From NCBI GenBank assembly GCA_023548195.1, contig JAJHZJ010000419.1, forward strand, positions 1,355,773-1,419,772: 64,000 nt of DNA, written 5' to 3'. A program made the position numbers and the translations under genes. Below, piece by piece: positions 21,826-33,221 of the stretch. Each line of letters begins with the position of its first letter. The first letter of the stretch is position 1. The notes below the pieces were generated by a model. That model did not search any database, was not told the DNA's origin, and worked only from the letters and a program-made list of their open reading frames with translations. Source of the stretch: Bettongia penicillata ogilbyi. Its lineage: Eukaryota > Chordata > Mammalia > Diprotodontia > Potoroidae.

Positions 21826-21975
21826 AGGTGTGGAAGCAGAAAACCTGGGTTCAAGTCTCAGTGACCTTGGGCAAGTCACTAAACCCTTTTAAGTCTCAAT
21901 TTCCAAATCTACAAAATGAAGAAATTTGATTTGGTGATTTCCAAGTTTCCTTCCACTTCTAAAACCTACCCCAGA
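21826..21975 (+). mobile_element. CORE-type SINE, shortened
   Basis: A second SINE follows immediately in the same orientation: 'aaaacctgggttcaagtctcagtgaccttgggcaagtcac'. A stretch of about 30 bases of the usual body before 'gtgacc' is missing. Confidence 0.65.
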
Positions 21976-22486
21976 TATCTCTTTGATTGGGAAGAACTGC
22001 CCTCTGTGTATCCTTAACTGAGTTTAGTTTTCATTTTGTTTCCTGAATGTTTCCTATAAGTAAGAAAAAAAAATGTAGCCTTAAATTAATAAACAAAAAA
22101 AAAGTTTCATTATCATTCAATTCTTTTGTAAAAACTTAAAGCACCTCTCATTTATTTCCTGATAAAATAGCTCAATTACTTTTTTCCTGCATTATGATAA
22201 TTTGCATGAACATTAAAATATAAAAAATACCATGCATATTTTGGAGGCCCAGAAATTCCCTGAAAACTGCTTGGGTAAAATGAAGGAAGTGCTAGTAGAT
22301 GTGAGATTAAAGAGGAAAGAACTACCATTATTTATAGGGAGTTAGCAAGAAATGATAACTATGTTGTTAAATTTGAGTTCCTTGTGTTATAGATGAGAAT
22401 GACAGGGAATAGTTTGTGAGCCATAAAAGCATGCAGTATTATTGGGTGGTTTAAACCTATGCTTGACCTCTTCCTTCTCTTTGCAG
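21976..22486. other. Unassigned AT-rich sequence
   Basis: Ends in a pyrimidine-rich acceptor tract that precedes the candidate exon. Confidence 0.35.
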
Positions 22487-22611
22487 AATGGATGAGAATT
22501 TTCCTGAGGTGCTAGAATAGGTCTTGACCTTCTGCTATGAGGGAGATCAGCAGATTATTTGATTTGTACTTCTACTTTGACCAACTAGGAAAGCACTTCA
22601 ATAACTTGCAG
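22487..22611 (+). other. Candidate exon, 125 nt
   Basis: A pyrimidine tract and TTTGCAG at 22480-22486 form a good acceptor. CAG|GTTTGT at 22611/22612 is an acceptable donor. An ATG at 22537 opens a 25-codon frame that reaches the donor in phase 0; an earlier ATG at 22488 stops after ten codons. The peptide is not recognised. If real it could be a 5' exon or a non-coding RNA exon. Confidence 0.2.
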
Positions 22612-23174
22612 GTTTGTATTAAATATATATGATCCTCCATTGACAGATGAATTCTAGCAAGTCAAGATAACCCTGTGTCTTTTGATTTTAACTGAATATC
22701 ATCTCGTTTAACTTACTGCTGGCATCTCAATAAATGTTCTCACATTGCCAACGTTCTGTTCATTTCTTGTTTTGTGTATGCTGTACATTTGGTTTTTATT
22801 TTCTCTTACAATGAATTGGTTTGGTTCACTTTTTCTAGTAGGCAATTTTCTCCAGCTCAGTGCTTAAGCATTGCCAGAGAAAGAAATTTCACCCAGCCAT
22901 TCTCAATATGGCTTTTTATTTGCGACCCAATTTTCCCTAACTAATGCGCATTACTAGGACCATTAATAAACACCACATAGACATCTCTGTGGGGATTTTT
23001 TCCCCCTCTAGGTTTTAGTGACAGAAGGAAAAAAAAAAGCTAGAAGATGTAAGAAGAGCGAAAAGAATTAGAAAAACCAACAGGACTGTCTGGGGTTCAG
23101 TGTAGAAAAGAATCAGATGAGATTAAATAAGAAGGAAAAACAATAGCAAAAAAAGAATGAAAGAAAGGTAGCAG
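22612..23174. other. Unassigned sequence
   Basis: No recognised repeat or gene. A-rich near 23030-23150. Confidence 0.35.
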
Positions 23175-23320
23175 GCCCTGGAAACACTGTGATATAGTAA
23201 AAAGAACACTGGCTCTGGAATCAAAACACCTGGCTTGGAGGTTTCCCATCTGTAAAACGAAAAGGTTGGACTAGATAGCTTTTAAGAGAGCCTTCTAGCT
23301 CCAAGTCTATTGATCTTAGC
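23175..23320 (+). mobile_element. CORE-type SINE, internally deleted
   Basis: 'gatatagtaaaaagaacactggctctggaatcaaaacacctgg' is joined directly to 'tttcccatctgtaaaacg ... ttggactagatag', so the central promoter-distal body is missing. Confidence 0.55.
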
Positions 23321-24149
23321 ATAGCAATAAATAACCTTCCCACAGGCCCAGAGAGACTGAGACATTTATCCTGTTCCTTTCTCTTAAGGGCCCCTCTCAG
23401 CACTTGAACCTAGGCATATGTGGACTTTCTGTAGTTCTGGGGGATTCTAGCTGCCAAAAAGAGAAGGGTCAAGATCTCTTTTTTTTCCCCCTCATTTACT
23501 GGTTCTTTTTGCCCCTTCCCTGAAGCTTAAGGGGGGAAAATTATTCAGCACTTAGTTTTGATTCATTTCCAGTGTCTCCTCAAAAGGAGGTAGGAGAAAG
23601 GTACTCACTGTCCAGAGTAAATCAGGTATGAGGCAGTTATTTATTTCTTTCCCAAAAAATAAATGTATTCCACAAAAATTCATAAATGCAAGCTGACAAA
23701 AAGCCCTAAACAAATTGAAGTGTAGAGCTACTATTATATTATTCTGGAGGGATTGAATTATATTATTCTGGAAATTTAAACATCAGAACCTGAAGCTGTT
23801 TGCAGAACTATTGAATGGACATTGTTATATTTCATTTTAGCTCTGTACCATCTCTCTCAAAGTCCATTTTTGCTTCCAAGACAGGCCAGGATTTAAGCTC
23901 ATCCTTTTTCCAGCTGTAATCTAAGAAGTACTATAGCAGTTACAAGTATATCTGGCACAGAGAGAGAAGGAATTCAAGAATTACTGAGAAATCAAGGTAA
24001 TCTGTCACTTGGGATCACTATTCAGTTATCTGTGGTCAGAAAAAGAAACTCAGAGCATAGAAACCACAAAACACCCAAGCTGAGCTCACCTTGCTAAGCC
24101 CCTGTTCTAGCTACAATTCAGTTCAATCCTTGAACTTGAGTAAGATAAT
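23321..24149. other. Unassigned sequence
   Basis: A short direct repeat of 'attatattattctgga' occurs near 23731 and 23758. Nothing else recognised. Confidence 0.35.
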
Positions 24150-24560
24150 TCCCTCCAAGTGCCCTTCAAATGTGGAGTGGCTAAAGAAGTTATGATGTAT
24201 GATTGCTATGGAATACTATTATGGTTACAAGAAATGATGAAAGGGATGGCTTCAGAAAAATCTAGGAAGACTTGTATGAACTGATACAAAATGAAATAAG
24301 CAGAACCAAGAGAAGTATTACAAGAACAATATTGTAAAGTAGCTTAAATACCAACATAATTTCAGAGGACTCAGTGAAATTGGCTATCCAACTCCTGATA
24401 GAAAGGTGTTACATTCAGTGTGCATGCTGAGATACACACACACACATACACACAGTGTGCTGTTGGAATTAATTTTGCTTGAATATACATGTTTGTAGAA
24501 AGGGATTTTTTTTTATTGCTGTATCATCTGTGGGTAGAGAGTGAAAGAAGGTAGATCTTC
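24150..24560 (+). mobile_element. L1 3' fragment with internal (CA)n
   Basis: 'ggaatactattatggttacaagaaatgatga' and 'actgatacaaaatgaaataagcagaacca' match the end of marsupial-type L1 ORF2, also present at 48930-49025. A (CA)n run lies at about 24432-24455. Confidence 0.6.
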
Positions 24561-26459
24561 ATTTTAAAAAAATTAGTTAAAAATCTTAAAGATGAATATT
24601 TCAAAGTCTGGGGATTTAGAGTGAAGAAATGGTTTTCAGGGAAGTATATTGTGCCTCTAGTTTGTCAACATCCTTATCCCATCAAGTCCTATTCACATCT
24701 TTGCAACATTTGCCTCCCTGATTTCTCTTCTAAAGAACTATTACTTCTGAAGGATGGAGATAACTTGAAACAAGCAAGATATGTATGAAAAGGAGAAAGA
24801 AATATATGACTTTATTTATCCATGCCAAAAGGGGAAAAAAGATGGGGAAAATATTATCAACTGTTCAATAAATTAAACATTGAGTGAATACATAACAGTT
24901 CATTTGGCATTAGGAGCAGTACAAATTGCAGATAAGATATTTCCCTGCCCTTGTCTGGTACTAGGATACAATGTACACACCATTAACTATAATATAATTT
25001 TTTTTATATCTATTGGTGGGGAGGAGAATGGGAAAAGATAACTATCTTGCTGGCGTGGCTGAAGTAGTGTTTTGATTGGGAGGAGGGAAATTAGTTAGAA
25101 AGTATAGTGAGGGATTGAATTTTGATATTTCTCCTTCTAGTATCAAGCAAAATGTCATTCTGCACCAATGAGGCACAGTTAAAAAGCAAATAGTGTTAAA
25201 TATTTTCTAAACTAGTCAATCCAGTTAGCCTCAACACAAATTGGAAACTAGTCTTTATTAGGATTATCTTCAATTATATCATGGAGAAAATTTATTGAAA
25301 TTTATTAAATAGCTACCATGTGGCATTATTATTGAAAAGCAGACATCCACATCAATATGCATGTGTACACATAAATGCTTTTAAATGAAGCTGTAACTGT
25401 GGTTTCTAGCAAGCCTATAATTGAGTCAAGCCAAGATTTTCCAAGGTAGATGCCACTTCGCTATGTTAAGTGGGATGGGTGGGGCAGGTGGGGGTGGGAG
25501 TGGTGCAAAATGCCTGCTAATTCGTTTTGCTGCAGTTTATCTATGAGGATGTTTACCCCCCAAACAAAAATGAAAAATCACTGTCTTCGGGAGAATCCCC
25601 TCTCTACCCCACTTTATAACACTAAGAAGTACTTTTCTCCTGTTCAGACTTCATTTCTAACTTAATTCCTTTCCCCAACCCCTGCATGTGGAGTTTAAAT
25701 CTGAAAGTGTTCTGATTACTTGGATTCTCTCATGGATGGCTCAACAGGCTAGTATCATGAATATGCACTTTGTCTCTGCATCAGGGTGAAGTGGCCATGC
25801 CTAGGGGAGAGGGAAATTAGTTCTAAACTTCTCTATATGATTAAGTGTAATACACCAAACTGGGTGTAGGGAAAGAAAGGGACTAAATTAGGTCTATAAG
25901 AGACCATCAACCTGAGAAACCAGTTAGGTTTACTTGATATGTGGAAAAGCAAATTGTTCCATATTTCAAAGGATAATAGCACTTTTGCAATATTTTGCAA
26001 TTATCATTAATCAGCAACATTGGCCTATAATCCCCATTATCTCCTTTATACCTAACTTATTTCAAAATGACTAATCCTATAGCATTTCTGAGCATATTGG
26101 CAGCTTTCCACACATAAATACTGCATTAAACATCATACACAGTCTATCCCCTGGGCAATCTTTGAATTTTTTATAAAATCTGCCCACTGATCCATCAGAC
26201 CCCAGTGTTTTCCTCCAATTTCCATCATCTTTTTTGGATTTCTGGTATAGCCAGTTACACTATTTAAATTCTTCTTGGCATTTGAATGTTTGAGGAGAGT
26301 GTTAATGGTAAGGAAAATGGCTAGATAGGCTTCTTCAGACTGAAGTTTTTATTGCAAAAGACTTACCTGCTTTTAAATGTTATTTTTGGCAAGTCACTTG
26401 TCATTTCAGGACATTTTGCTAGTGTGTTTTATTCATTGTCCAGATAACAAAGCTAGTTT
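24561..26459. other. Unassigned sequence, longest repeat-free block
   Basis: About 1.9 kb with no gene or recognised repeat. It includes the G-rich motif at 25472-25499. Open frame 25450-25665 is an accident of that region. Confidence 0.4.
25472..25499 (+). other. Possible G-quadruplex motif
   Basis: Runs GGG, GGG, GGGG, GGGGG, GGG with loops of two, one, five and one bases. Fits the usual sequence rule. Confidence 0.5.
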
Positions 26460-26665
26460 GAGTGGGAGGTAGTGGGGCATAGTGGAAACCTATCAACCTG
26501 AAAAAAGGAGACTGGGTTCTGAATGTCGATGGGCAAGGCATTTAATCTCTTAGTCTCAGTTTTGACACCTGTAAAATGAGGGCAAAATTATTTATACTCT
26601 CTTTAGAAAAGTTCTAGTGAGGAAAGAACTTTTTAAGTTATAAAGTGCTTTAAGGGTCATTTGTT
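26460..26665 (+). mobile_element. CORE-type SINE
   Basis: 'tagtggggcatagtggaaacc', 'atctcttagtctcagttttgacacctgtaaaatgagg', and a 3' end 'ttataaagtgctttaa'. Diverged. Confidence 0.55.
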
Positions 26666-26779
26666 TTGCTACTTTAAAACTCCTGGGATCTGTGATTTCA
26701 TTAATGTAGGCATTCCTTCCACCAACACAAATTGTAGCCACTCTAAGTATTAGTAAACAGTTGTCATGGGATGCTTCAG

Positions 26780-26799
26780 CAAAAAAAAAAAAAAAAAAT
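26780..26799 (+). repeat. Poly(A) run
   Basis: About 19 consecutive A. It does not follow a recognised SINE or LINE, so its origin is unclear. Confidence 0.8.
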
Positions 26800-26819
26800 T
26801 ACCTTTTTATCATACAGGG

Positions 26820-27030
26820 GATTAGCCTATCCAGTCTTAGCTGTGATGGACCTCAAAGGGTAGATATACAATCTGTTGTCCAGTTCATACTTGTAGCCTT
26901 TCTTGCTTGATAGTATTTCCAGGGTTTGTGCCCCATTGGTATATGTAGCTTTCAAGAATGTGAGTTGTTTACTTCCATACCAAAAAGGGGCATCAGAGTG
27001 GGCCTTGAATATTACGATCTTTTTTCCTGA
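26820..27030 (-). other. Unassigned sequence with an 78-codon minus frame
   Basis: The minus-strand open frame 26827-27063 has a varied, protein-like composition rich in aromatic residues, but its first part lies in a SINE (27030-27165). No family was recognised. It may be an old mobile-element fragment or chance. Confidence 0.2.
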
Positions 27031-27165
27031 TGCTTGGGACCTCTGTGAATTTAGGCAAGTCATTCAAGTTTACTAGATTTCAGTTTATTTGTCAAATGAG
27101 AATATCAGATTAGATAGTCCCTGAGGTCTCTTCTAACTCTGGATCTATGATCTATGATCCTGACC
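27030..27165 (+). mobile_element. CORE-type SINE fragment
   Basis: 'aatttaggcaagtcattcaagttt', 'agtttatttgtcaaatgagaat', 'gaggtctcttctaactctgga'. Confidence 0.6.
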
Positions 27166-27348
27166 ATAATTATTGACCAATTTTAACCTTCATTACTCTA
27201 ATGTTCTTATATTATACCCAGCAGGGTTGACACCAGGGGAAAAGATCCTTTACTTAAGCCCCAGGACACAATAGGGATTATGGGATAGGACTTGAAGAAA
27301 TAGCACAGGGATATTTTATTGCAGGCTCTAGTTTCTAATTTACTTATT

Positions 27349-27396
27349 GTAGGGGGACTATATTAATAAAAAGTCAAAGATGTCAATAAGCATTCT
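27349..27396 (+). repeat. 48-bp duplicated segment, copy 1
   Basis: Nearly identical to 29015-29062. The shared core is 'aataaaaagtcaaagatgtcaa' followed by 'taagcattct'. Confidence 0.75.
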
Positions 27397-27595
27397 ATTA
27401 TAAATTATAATAAATAAATCTAAATTAGAAATACAGGTTCTAATTTCTAATTCAAACTTCTAATTTGAAGTTTGAACTGATTAATCACAGTTGTCAAACT
27501 TACATGGAAGTCTTTATGAACTGGCAAACTAAGATTAGCACAGGGGTAAGAATGAGGGAGGAGAAAACTGAGTTTTCCAAATATACTTCACAGCA

Positions 27596-27645
27596 CTACA
27601 TACAATACATGTATACATACATTCACATATATACATACATATATT
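27596..27645 (+). repeat. (ATAC)n microsatellite
   Basis: Imperfect TACA/TACATA units. Confidence 0.75.
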
Positions 27646-27954
27646 GACTAGGGAACGGTTTTCCAAGAACATGGAGAAAGTCAATCTACAGTATTGAATT
27701 GCTTTAAGCAAGTTGAATTTGAGAAACAGTATCTCTTCATTCATCTTGTTTCTCTAGGTGACTTTATCTGTCGGTTAACAAGGGATTATTAAGAACTGTA
27801 AGATTTATCTGGGTGAAAGACTCCTCACCACTGTTCTTTTGATATGCTCTACCACCATGTTTCACAAACCAAGCAAGCAAATTCTCTAAAATCAATACTA
27901 TGGCCTAGTCTGCCCTATTTTCACAGTCAATAGAGAAGAAGTCTAGTAGAGCTG

Positions 27955-28140
27955 AAAGTGTTCTGAATTTGGAATTAGAGACACTGAGTTCTTGTCCTAG
28001 ATCTACCACTTCCAATCTGTGTGACCTTGGATAAGTCACTTCAACTCTTTGAGTCTCAATTTGCTCATCTGTAAAAACCACAGGGTTGTAATATATAACC
28101 TCTAATGTCCCTTTTAGGTCATAATCTGTGATGTTCTATG
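27955..28140 (+). mobile_element. CORE-type SINE
   Basis: 'gaatttggaattagagacactgagttc', 'gtgtgaccttggataagtcac', 'gagtctcaatttgctcatctgtaaaa', 'gatgttctatgattc'. Nearly full length. Confidence 0.7.
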
Positions 28141-28724
28141 ATTCTAAGAACTGGAAACCAGTGATGGGAAGAGTTGACCAAAGGGAAAAAAGAAAATAAC
28201 AAGAAAAAGACTCATTTAATAGGCTTTAATAAGTAAAGACAACTGGTAATTAAAAAAAAAGACTCAATAAGTTTTAATAAGTAAGGACCATTGGCAAAAA
28301 AAAAAAAGTTACAGACTGTTAAAAATCTTCTGCAGGCCAGAGTCAATCTGTGGACTGACCTTAGGGAAAGTCTCAAGATCAACTGAAATCTTCCCCATCT
28401 TGGATTGTGATGAAGCTGGGATGGGGAAGGATTAGGGGTGAGGGATGGTATTGGGGATGAGAGAATACTGTTGAATTGGAAGAACTACAAAAGGATATTC
28501 CTTGTTTGATTACTATCAATATAGCCATGGGTTTGGGATAGGGGGTGGTGGTGAAGGATTTATAGCAACTTTTTTACATGGGGCTATACTTCACTCAAGT
28601 CCATTCTTGTATGCAACTAGAGTAGACAGCTGTTTGTGTGGTGCTATTTCAAGGGGCCCTATCCCTAAAATTTCATACTTAATGATAATAACAATAATGC
28701 TTTCTAAAATACATATAGGACCTT
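28141..28724. other. Unassigned sequence with an A-rich tandem duplication
   Basis: Bases 28209-28307 contain a two-copy tandem unit. The remainder, including a 74-codon open frame at 28502-28726, is not recognised. Confidence 0.4.
28209..28307 (+). repeat. Two-copy tandem unit with A-runs
   Basis: Copy one (28209-28260) and copy two (28261-28307) each read 'gactca', then 'tttaataagtaa', then 'ggc/ggt' and end in an A run. Confidence 0.65.
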
Positions 28725-28960
28725 AATGCATGCAAGTACTTCGTCCCATTTGCTCCTAACAACAACCTTATTAGGTAAGCACTAGAGGTGTTATTATCCG
28801 TGTTTTAGAAATGGGGATCTATAGCTAAGGCTCAGATTAAGTGACTGCCCTCTGGTCATGTAATTAGTAAATGGTGAAGATGTGTTTGAACCTAGGTTTC
28901 TCTTGATTCCAAGGCCAACACAATCGTGGTACAGTATAGAGAGCACTGGATCAGGCAATT
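28725..28960 (-). mobile_element. MIR-type SINE
   Basis: 'caaccttattaggtaagcac', 'ttttagaaatggggatct', 'taagtgactgccctctggtcatg', 'gtttgaacctaggtttctct'. Confidence 0.6.
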
Positions 28961-29014
28961 TTGTCAAGATGTGGGAGTTTTTTTTCAGCGGGTGGTTAAA
29001 TGGAGTATTGAGGA

Positions 29015-29062
29015 GTAGGGGACAATATAAATAAAAAGTCAAAGATGTCAAATAAGCATTCT
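29015..29062 (+). repeat. 48-bp duplicated segment, copy 2
   Basis: Partner of 27349-27396, 1.67 kb away in the same orientation. Confidence 0.75.
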
Positions 29063-29170
29063 GCAATCATTTACTAAGTACTTACTATGTATGTGTCAAG
29101 TACTGTATTAAGTGCTAAAGATACAGAGAAAGGCAATAATGTTCATAAATGGCTTACATATGCTAATAAA
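29043..29170 (+). mobile_element. Fragment of the long unnamed interspersed repeat (start)
   Basis: 'tttactaagtacttactatgtatg', 'tactgtattaagtgctaaagatacagagaaaggca' matches the beginning of the repeat at 11745. Confidence 0.5.
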
Positions 29171-30390
29171 TAGCTTATTCTAGTTCCACTAAAATCAGAG
29201 AATAAATTTACTTCAGTTTTCTTTTTATGCTTTTGCAGTGCGTAGAGTCACTGAACCGATACCTAGAAAAGCCTCAGTCATGAAATATGGTGTCACGGAA
29301 TCAATAGTTGAATGTGGCATCTTCTGTTTGGTCAGATTATCATAAGACCTAGAAAATGGAAAAAAAGATGTGCCCAGTTGAGACAATCACACCATTCTCC
29401 CCTTTATTAGGAGCCAGACAGATAACCTAAGCACCCAGCTGCCTAAAAGAAATCTCTTCTCAATTCACCATTCTTAGAAAGGAGAATTATTCAAGAAGAA
29501 TAGGGCAGCCTAACTCTTCTTTAGTGAGAGTACTCTTCCATGCACATAAGAGGAAAATTTAGTGATACATGTACATAATTACTGAAACTCGGGAAGAGGA
29601 ATGTAACCTTCATCTCTTGAAAGAACTTGAGAAAATGTCAATGATTTGAACAGGGCTCTCCTGCTATGCTAGACCAATTAGGTGGCACGTCAAGGACGGT
29701 GCTTGCTAGAACAGCCCATTTACCATAGTGACAGAGAAATTTAGTCAAAAATGAAATGGAGAAAAGTCACTCTTTATATTTCTTGGCATCTGATGAATTT
29801 GTGATAAAAAGTTGCAGTATCTATAACATTTACAATGAAAGTACAACATAGGGGACTTGGAGGTCAATTCAATAGCTCTTGAAGACAAGAATACTGATAA
29901 AAGACCAATGTTCTTTTCCCATGATGCCCTCTAGAAGTGTTAATATGACTGAGTGTCTGGAAGTCACCTAACTGTAGTTTCATCACAAATTCTGAGTGAT
30001 GAACCACTTTCTGCCAGCCCTACACATCCCCCAATGGGATCCAAATATACTGATGGAAAATTCTGTGATGAATACAAATCACCCATAAAACCATGACATG
30101 TCACACTGAATAACAAGAGAATAAAGATTAAAATGGAAATGAAACCTTATGCAAGAATATTCTCTTAGGAACTTAGGGCTCAATTTAGATTTTTTTTGAA
30201 GGTAAAGTATTCTTCAATCAAACAATATGGCCTTGGCAAGGAAAAGGACCAACTCCTCCTCAGTTCTTAAAGCAAAGCAAAGAACTAGGAAATGATGTAG
30301 TAGGTATGATTTTGAGTCTAGAGGAGGGGAGAAGAGGGAGCTCCTGGCAGAAGTTTTCTATTGTTTCAGCAAATTAGAAGGTACAGCTTG
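29171..30390. other. Unassigned sequence
   Basis: About 1.2 kb with no recognised gene or repeat. Confidence 0.4.
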
Positions 30391-31082
30391 TTTTAAATAT
30401 AATTTATTTGTTTTCAGTTTTCAACATTCACTTCCACAAGATTTTGAATTCCAAATTTTCTCCCCATCTCTCCCCTCCCCTCTCCTTAGGATGTCATGTA
30501 CCCCAACCACCCCTTTAACCAATCTGTCCTCCCTTCTATAACTTCCCCTTTTCCTGTCCTTCTTCCCTCTATTTTCCTGTAAGGCAGGATAGCTTTCTAT
30601 ACCCCATTGCCTCTACAACTTATTTCCTAGTTGTATGCAAAAACAAATTTTAACATTCATTTCTAAAGCTTTGAGTTCCACATAATCTACCTTCCTCCCT
30701 CCCCACCCACCTTCATTGAGAAAGCAAGAGATTCAATGTAGGTCATGCCTGTGTAGCCATGCAAAATACTTCCATAACAGTCATATTTCTAAAGACTAAC
30801 CACATTTCCCTCTGTCCTGTCCTGCCCTCTATTTATTCCATTCTCTGTATTGACCTGTGCCCCCACAATAGTGTTTATTTCTAATTACCCCTTTCCCCAA
30901 TCTGCCAGCCCTTCTATTATTCTCCCTCTCCTCTTCCCTTCTTCCCTGCCTTCCTGTAGGGTAAGATAGATTTCCATACCCAATTGAATGTGTGTTATTG
31001 CCTCTTTAAACCAAATCCAATGAGAGGCTCACATATTCCCTTTCACCTCCCCCCCTCTTCTCCTCCATTGTAAAAACTCTTT

Positions 31083-31118
31083 ATGGGCAGCTAGGTGTTG
31101 CAGTGGATAGAACTCTGG
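31083..31118 (+). mobile_element. SINE head fragment inside HAL1-like element
   Basis: 'gggcagctaggtgttgcagtggatagaactctgg' is the tRNA-like start of the local SINE, on the plus strand, cut off after about 35 bases. On either side the HAL1-like sequence skips roughly 370 bases relative to the copy at 35648-38302. Confidence 0.65.
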
Positions 31119-32140
31119 TCTTTTCAATAACAATGCTTGGAAGTCCTCTATTTCATTGAAATTCCATTTTTTTTCCCCCTGAAGTATTATACTCAGTTTT
31201 TCTGGGTAGGTGACTCTTGGTTTTAATCCTGGTTTATTTGACTTCTAGAATATCATATTCCAAGCCCTCTGATCCCTTAATGTAGAAGTTGCTAAATCCT
31301 GTATTATCCTGATTGTGTTTCCATAATATTTGAATTGTTTCTTTCTGGCTTCTTGTAATCTTTTCTCCTTGACCTGGGACTTCTGGAATTTGGTTACAAC
31401 ATTCCTAGGAATTTTCTTTTAAAAATCTCTTTCAGGAGGTGATTGGTGGATTCAGGTCTAGAATACCAGAGCAGTTTTTTTTTTTTTCTTGAAAGATGAT
31501 GTCTAGGTTCTTTTTTGTTCATGGCTTTCAAGTAGTCCAATAATTTTTACATTATCTTTCCGGGATCTATTTTCTGAGTCAGTGGTTTTGCAATGAGATG
31601 TTTCACTTTGACTTCTATTTTTTCATTCTTTTGATTTTATTTTATAATTACTTGATTTTTCACAATGTCATTAGCTTCCATTTGCTGCTCCATTCTAAAT
31701 TTAAAGGAATTATTTTCTTCAATGATCTCTTGAACCTCCTTTTCCATTTGGCCAATTCTGTTTTTTAAGGCAATCTTCCCCTCATTGATTTTTTGAACAT
31801 CTTTTGCCATTTGATTTAGTCTATTTTTAAAAGTATTATTTTCTTGAGCATTTTGGGAGGTCTCCTTTAGAAAACTGTTGACTCGTTTTTCATGATTTTC
31901 TTGAATTGCTCATTTATCTTCCCAATTTTTCCTCTGCTTCTCTTTCTTGATTTCCAAAATCCTTTTGAACTCTTCCATGGCCTGAGACCAATTCATAATT
32001 TTTTGGATGCTTTGGATGTATGAGCTTTGACCTCGCTGTCTTTCTTCATTTGCATTCTTTGATCTTCCTTGTTGTAGGAAAATACCTTTTCACCAAGAAA
32101 ATAACCTTCTATAATCTTATTTTTCCCCCTTTGGGTCATT
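31119..32140 (-). pseudogene. HAL1/L1 ORF1 remnant
   Basis: Read on the minus strand, the region first encodes a long series of Glu/Lys/Asn-rich heptads (31640-31990, a coiled coil) and then a block similar to the RNA-recognition and C-terminal domains of L1 ORF1 (31120-31640). Several stops break the frame. L1 ORF1 proteins are RNA chaperones that coat element RNA. The very C-terminus is missing, replaced by the SINE head. Confidence 0.65.
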
Positions 32141-33123
32141 TCCTCAGGCAATTACTTGACCTCTGAGCTCCCTGTTAAGTGAAGGGTGCACTGCCCTATG
32201 CTTCAGTGGCTTTGTGCAGTTGCTTTCAGAGATATCTCCAAGGACTTGTAAATTCCTACCTCCTCCAAAGTGGTATGATCAAAGGACAGGTGTTTATTCC
32301 TCTCCTCATCTGCATTCTGTTCTGTAAGCAACCACAAGCATTCTTTTCTGCCCTGGATCTGTGAGTAGAATTCCCTCTCCACAGCCACCACCAGCTCCAC
32401 CATACAAGCACTCCTCCTTGCCCCAGTGCCACCACCCAGGATTGAGACCTAAATCAGCCTCTCAATTCCCCCACTGTCTGCAGGTCTGAGAGCTCCAGAA
32501 GTAGCCCTGGGGCTGGGGCTGAGGGTAGGACCAGACCATGTTCCTCTCTTACCCAGATAAGATAGCTTTCCCACTGACCTTTGAAGTTGTCTTTGGTTTC
32601 TGTGGATTGAGAAGTTCGGAAACCATTGCAGTTGCTAGTGATTCAGTGACCTGAAGCCTGCTTCAGTCCTGTCTATGCTGGTGTAGCCCATTCTGGGCTG
32701 CACTCTGCTCTAAGCTGGTGTAATAGACTCTTCCTGTCAGCCTTTCAGATTATCTTGGACTGGAAATCTGTTTCACTTTGTCATTTTGTGGCTTCTGCTG
32801 CTCTAGAATTTGTTTAGAGTAATTTTTGACAGTATTTTGAGGGATTAGGGTGGAAGGCTCAGGCAGGTCCCTGCTTCTACTCCACCATCTTGACTCTATC
32901 CCCTGGAGGTGAGTTTTGATGAGAATGAGGGGCTAGGAGATAATGTAGAAGACTTGAGGAGAAGAAAGAAGAATAAGAATAGTAGTTTCCAGTAATATAA
33001 ATAAAAACTCAGTCAGAGAAAAGTAAAAATATTGGCATGTAGTAATGACAGCCCAGCTGAGAAAAGATATCGTAAATTTGTAGTGGTCATTAGTCAGCAT
33101 GGTGCCTGACAGAAGCCAGTGGT

Positions 33124-33221
33124 AGAGACAGAGAAAGAGAGAGAGAAGGGAAGGAGAGGAGAAGGGAGTTAAGGAAGAGAGAAGAGGAAAGAAGAAAAGA
33201 GAATAAGAAAAGAGAAAAAGG
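33124..33221 (+). repeat. Purine-rich (GA/GAA)n tract
   Basis: About 98 bases that are almost all A and G, with two T pairs and few interruptions. Confidence 0.8.

Larger units (their letters stand above)
27166..27954. other. Unassigned sequence with a short microsatellite
   Basis: Contains (TACA)n/(ATAC)n at about 27596-27645 and one half of a 48-bp dispersed duplication (27349-27396). Confidence 0.4.
30391..32905 (-). mobile_element. HAL1-like (half-L1) element
   Basis: The minus-strand 5' end at about 32905 opens with an L1-style 'caagatggtggagtag' start. It is followed by about 700 bp of leader, an L1-type ORF1 remnant, and a 3' UTR ending at about 30391 with 'gttgaaaactgaaaac'. No ORF2 is present between ORF1 and the 3' UTR. 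The overall plan equals the plus-strand element at 35648-38302. A 36-base SINE head at 31083-31118 replaces the end of ORF1 and the first part of the 3' UTR. Confidence 0.7.
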
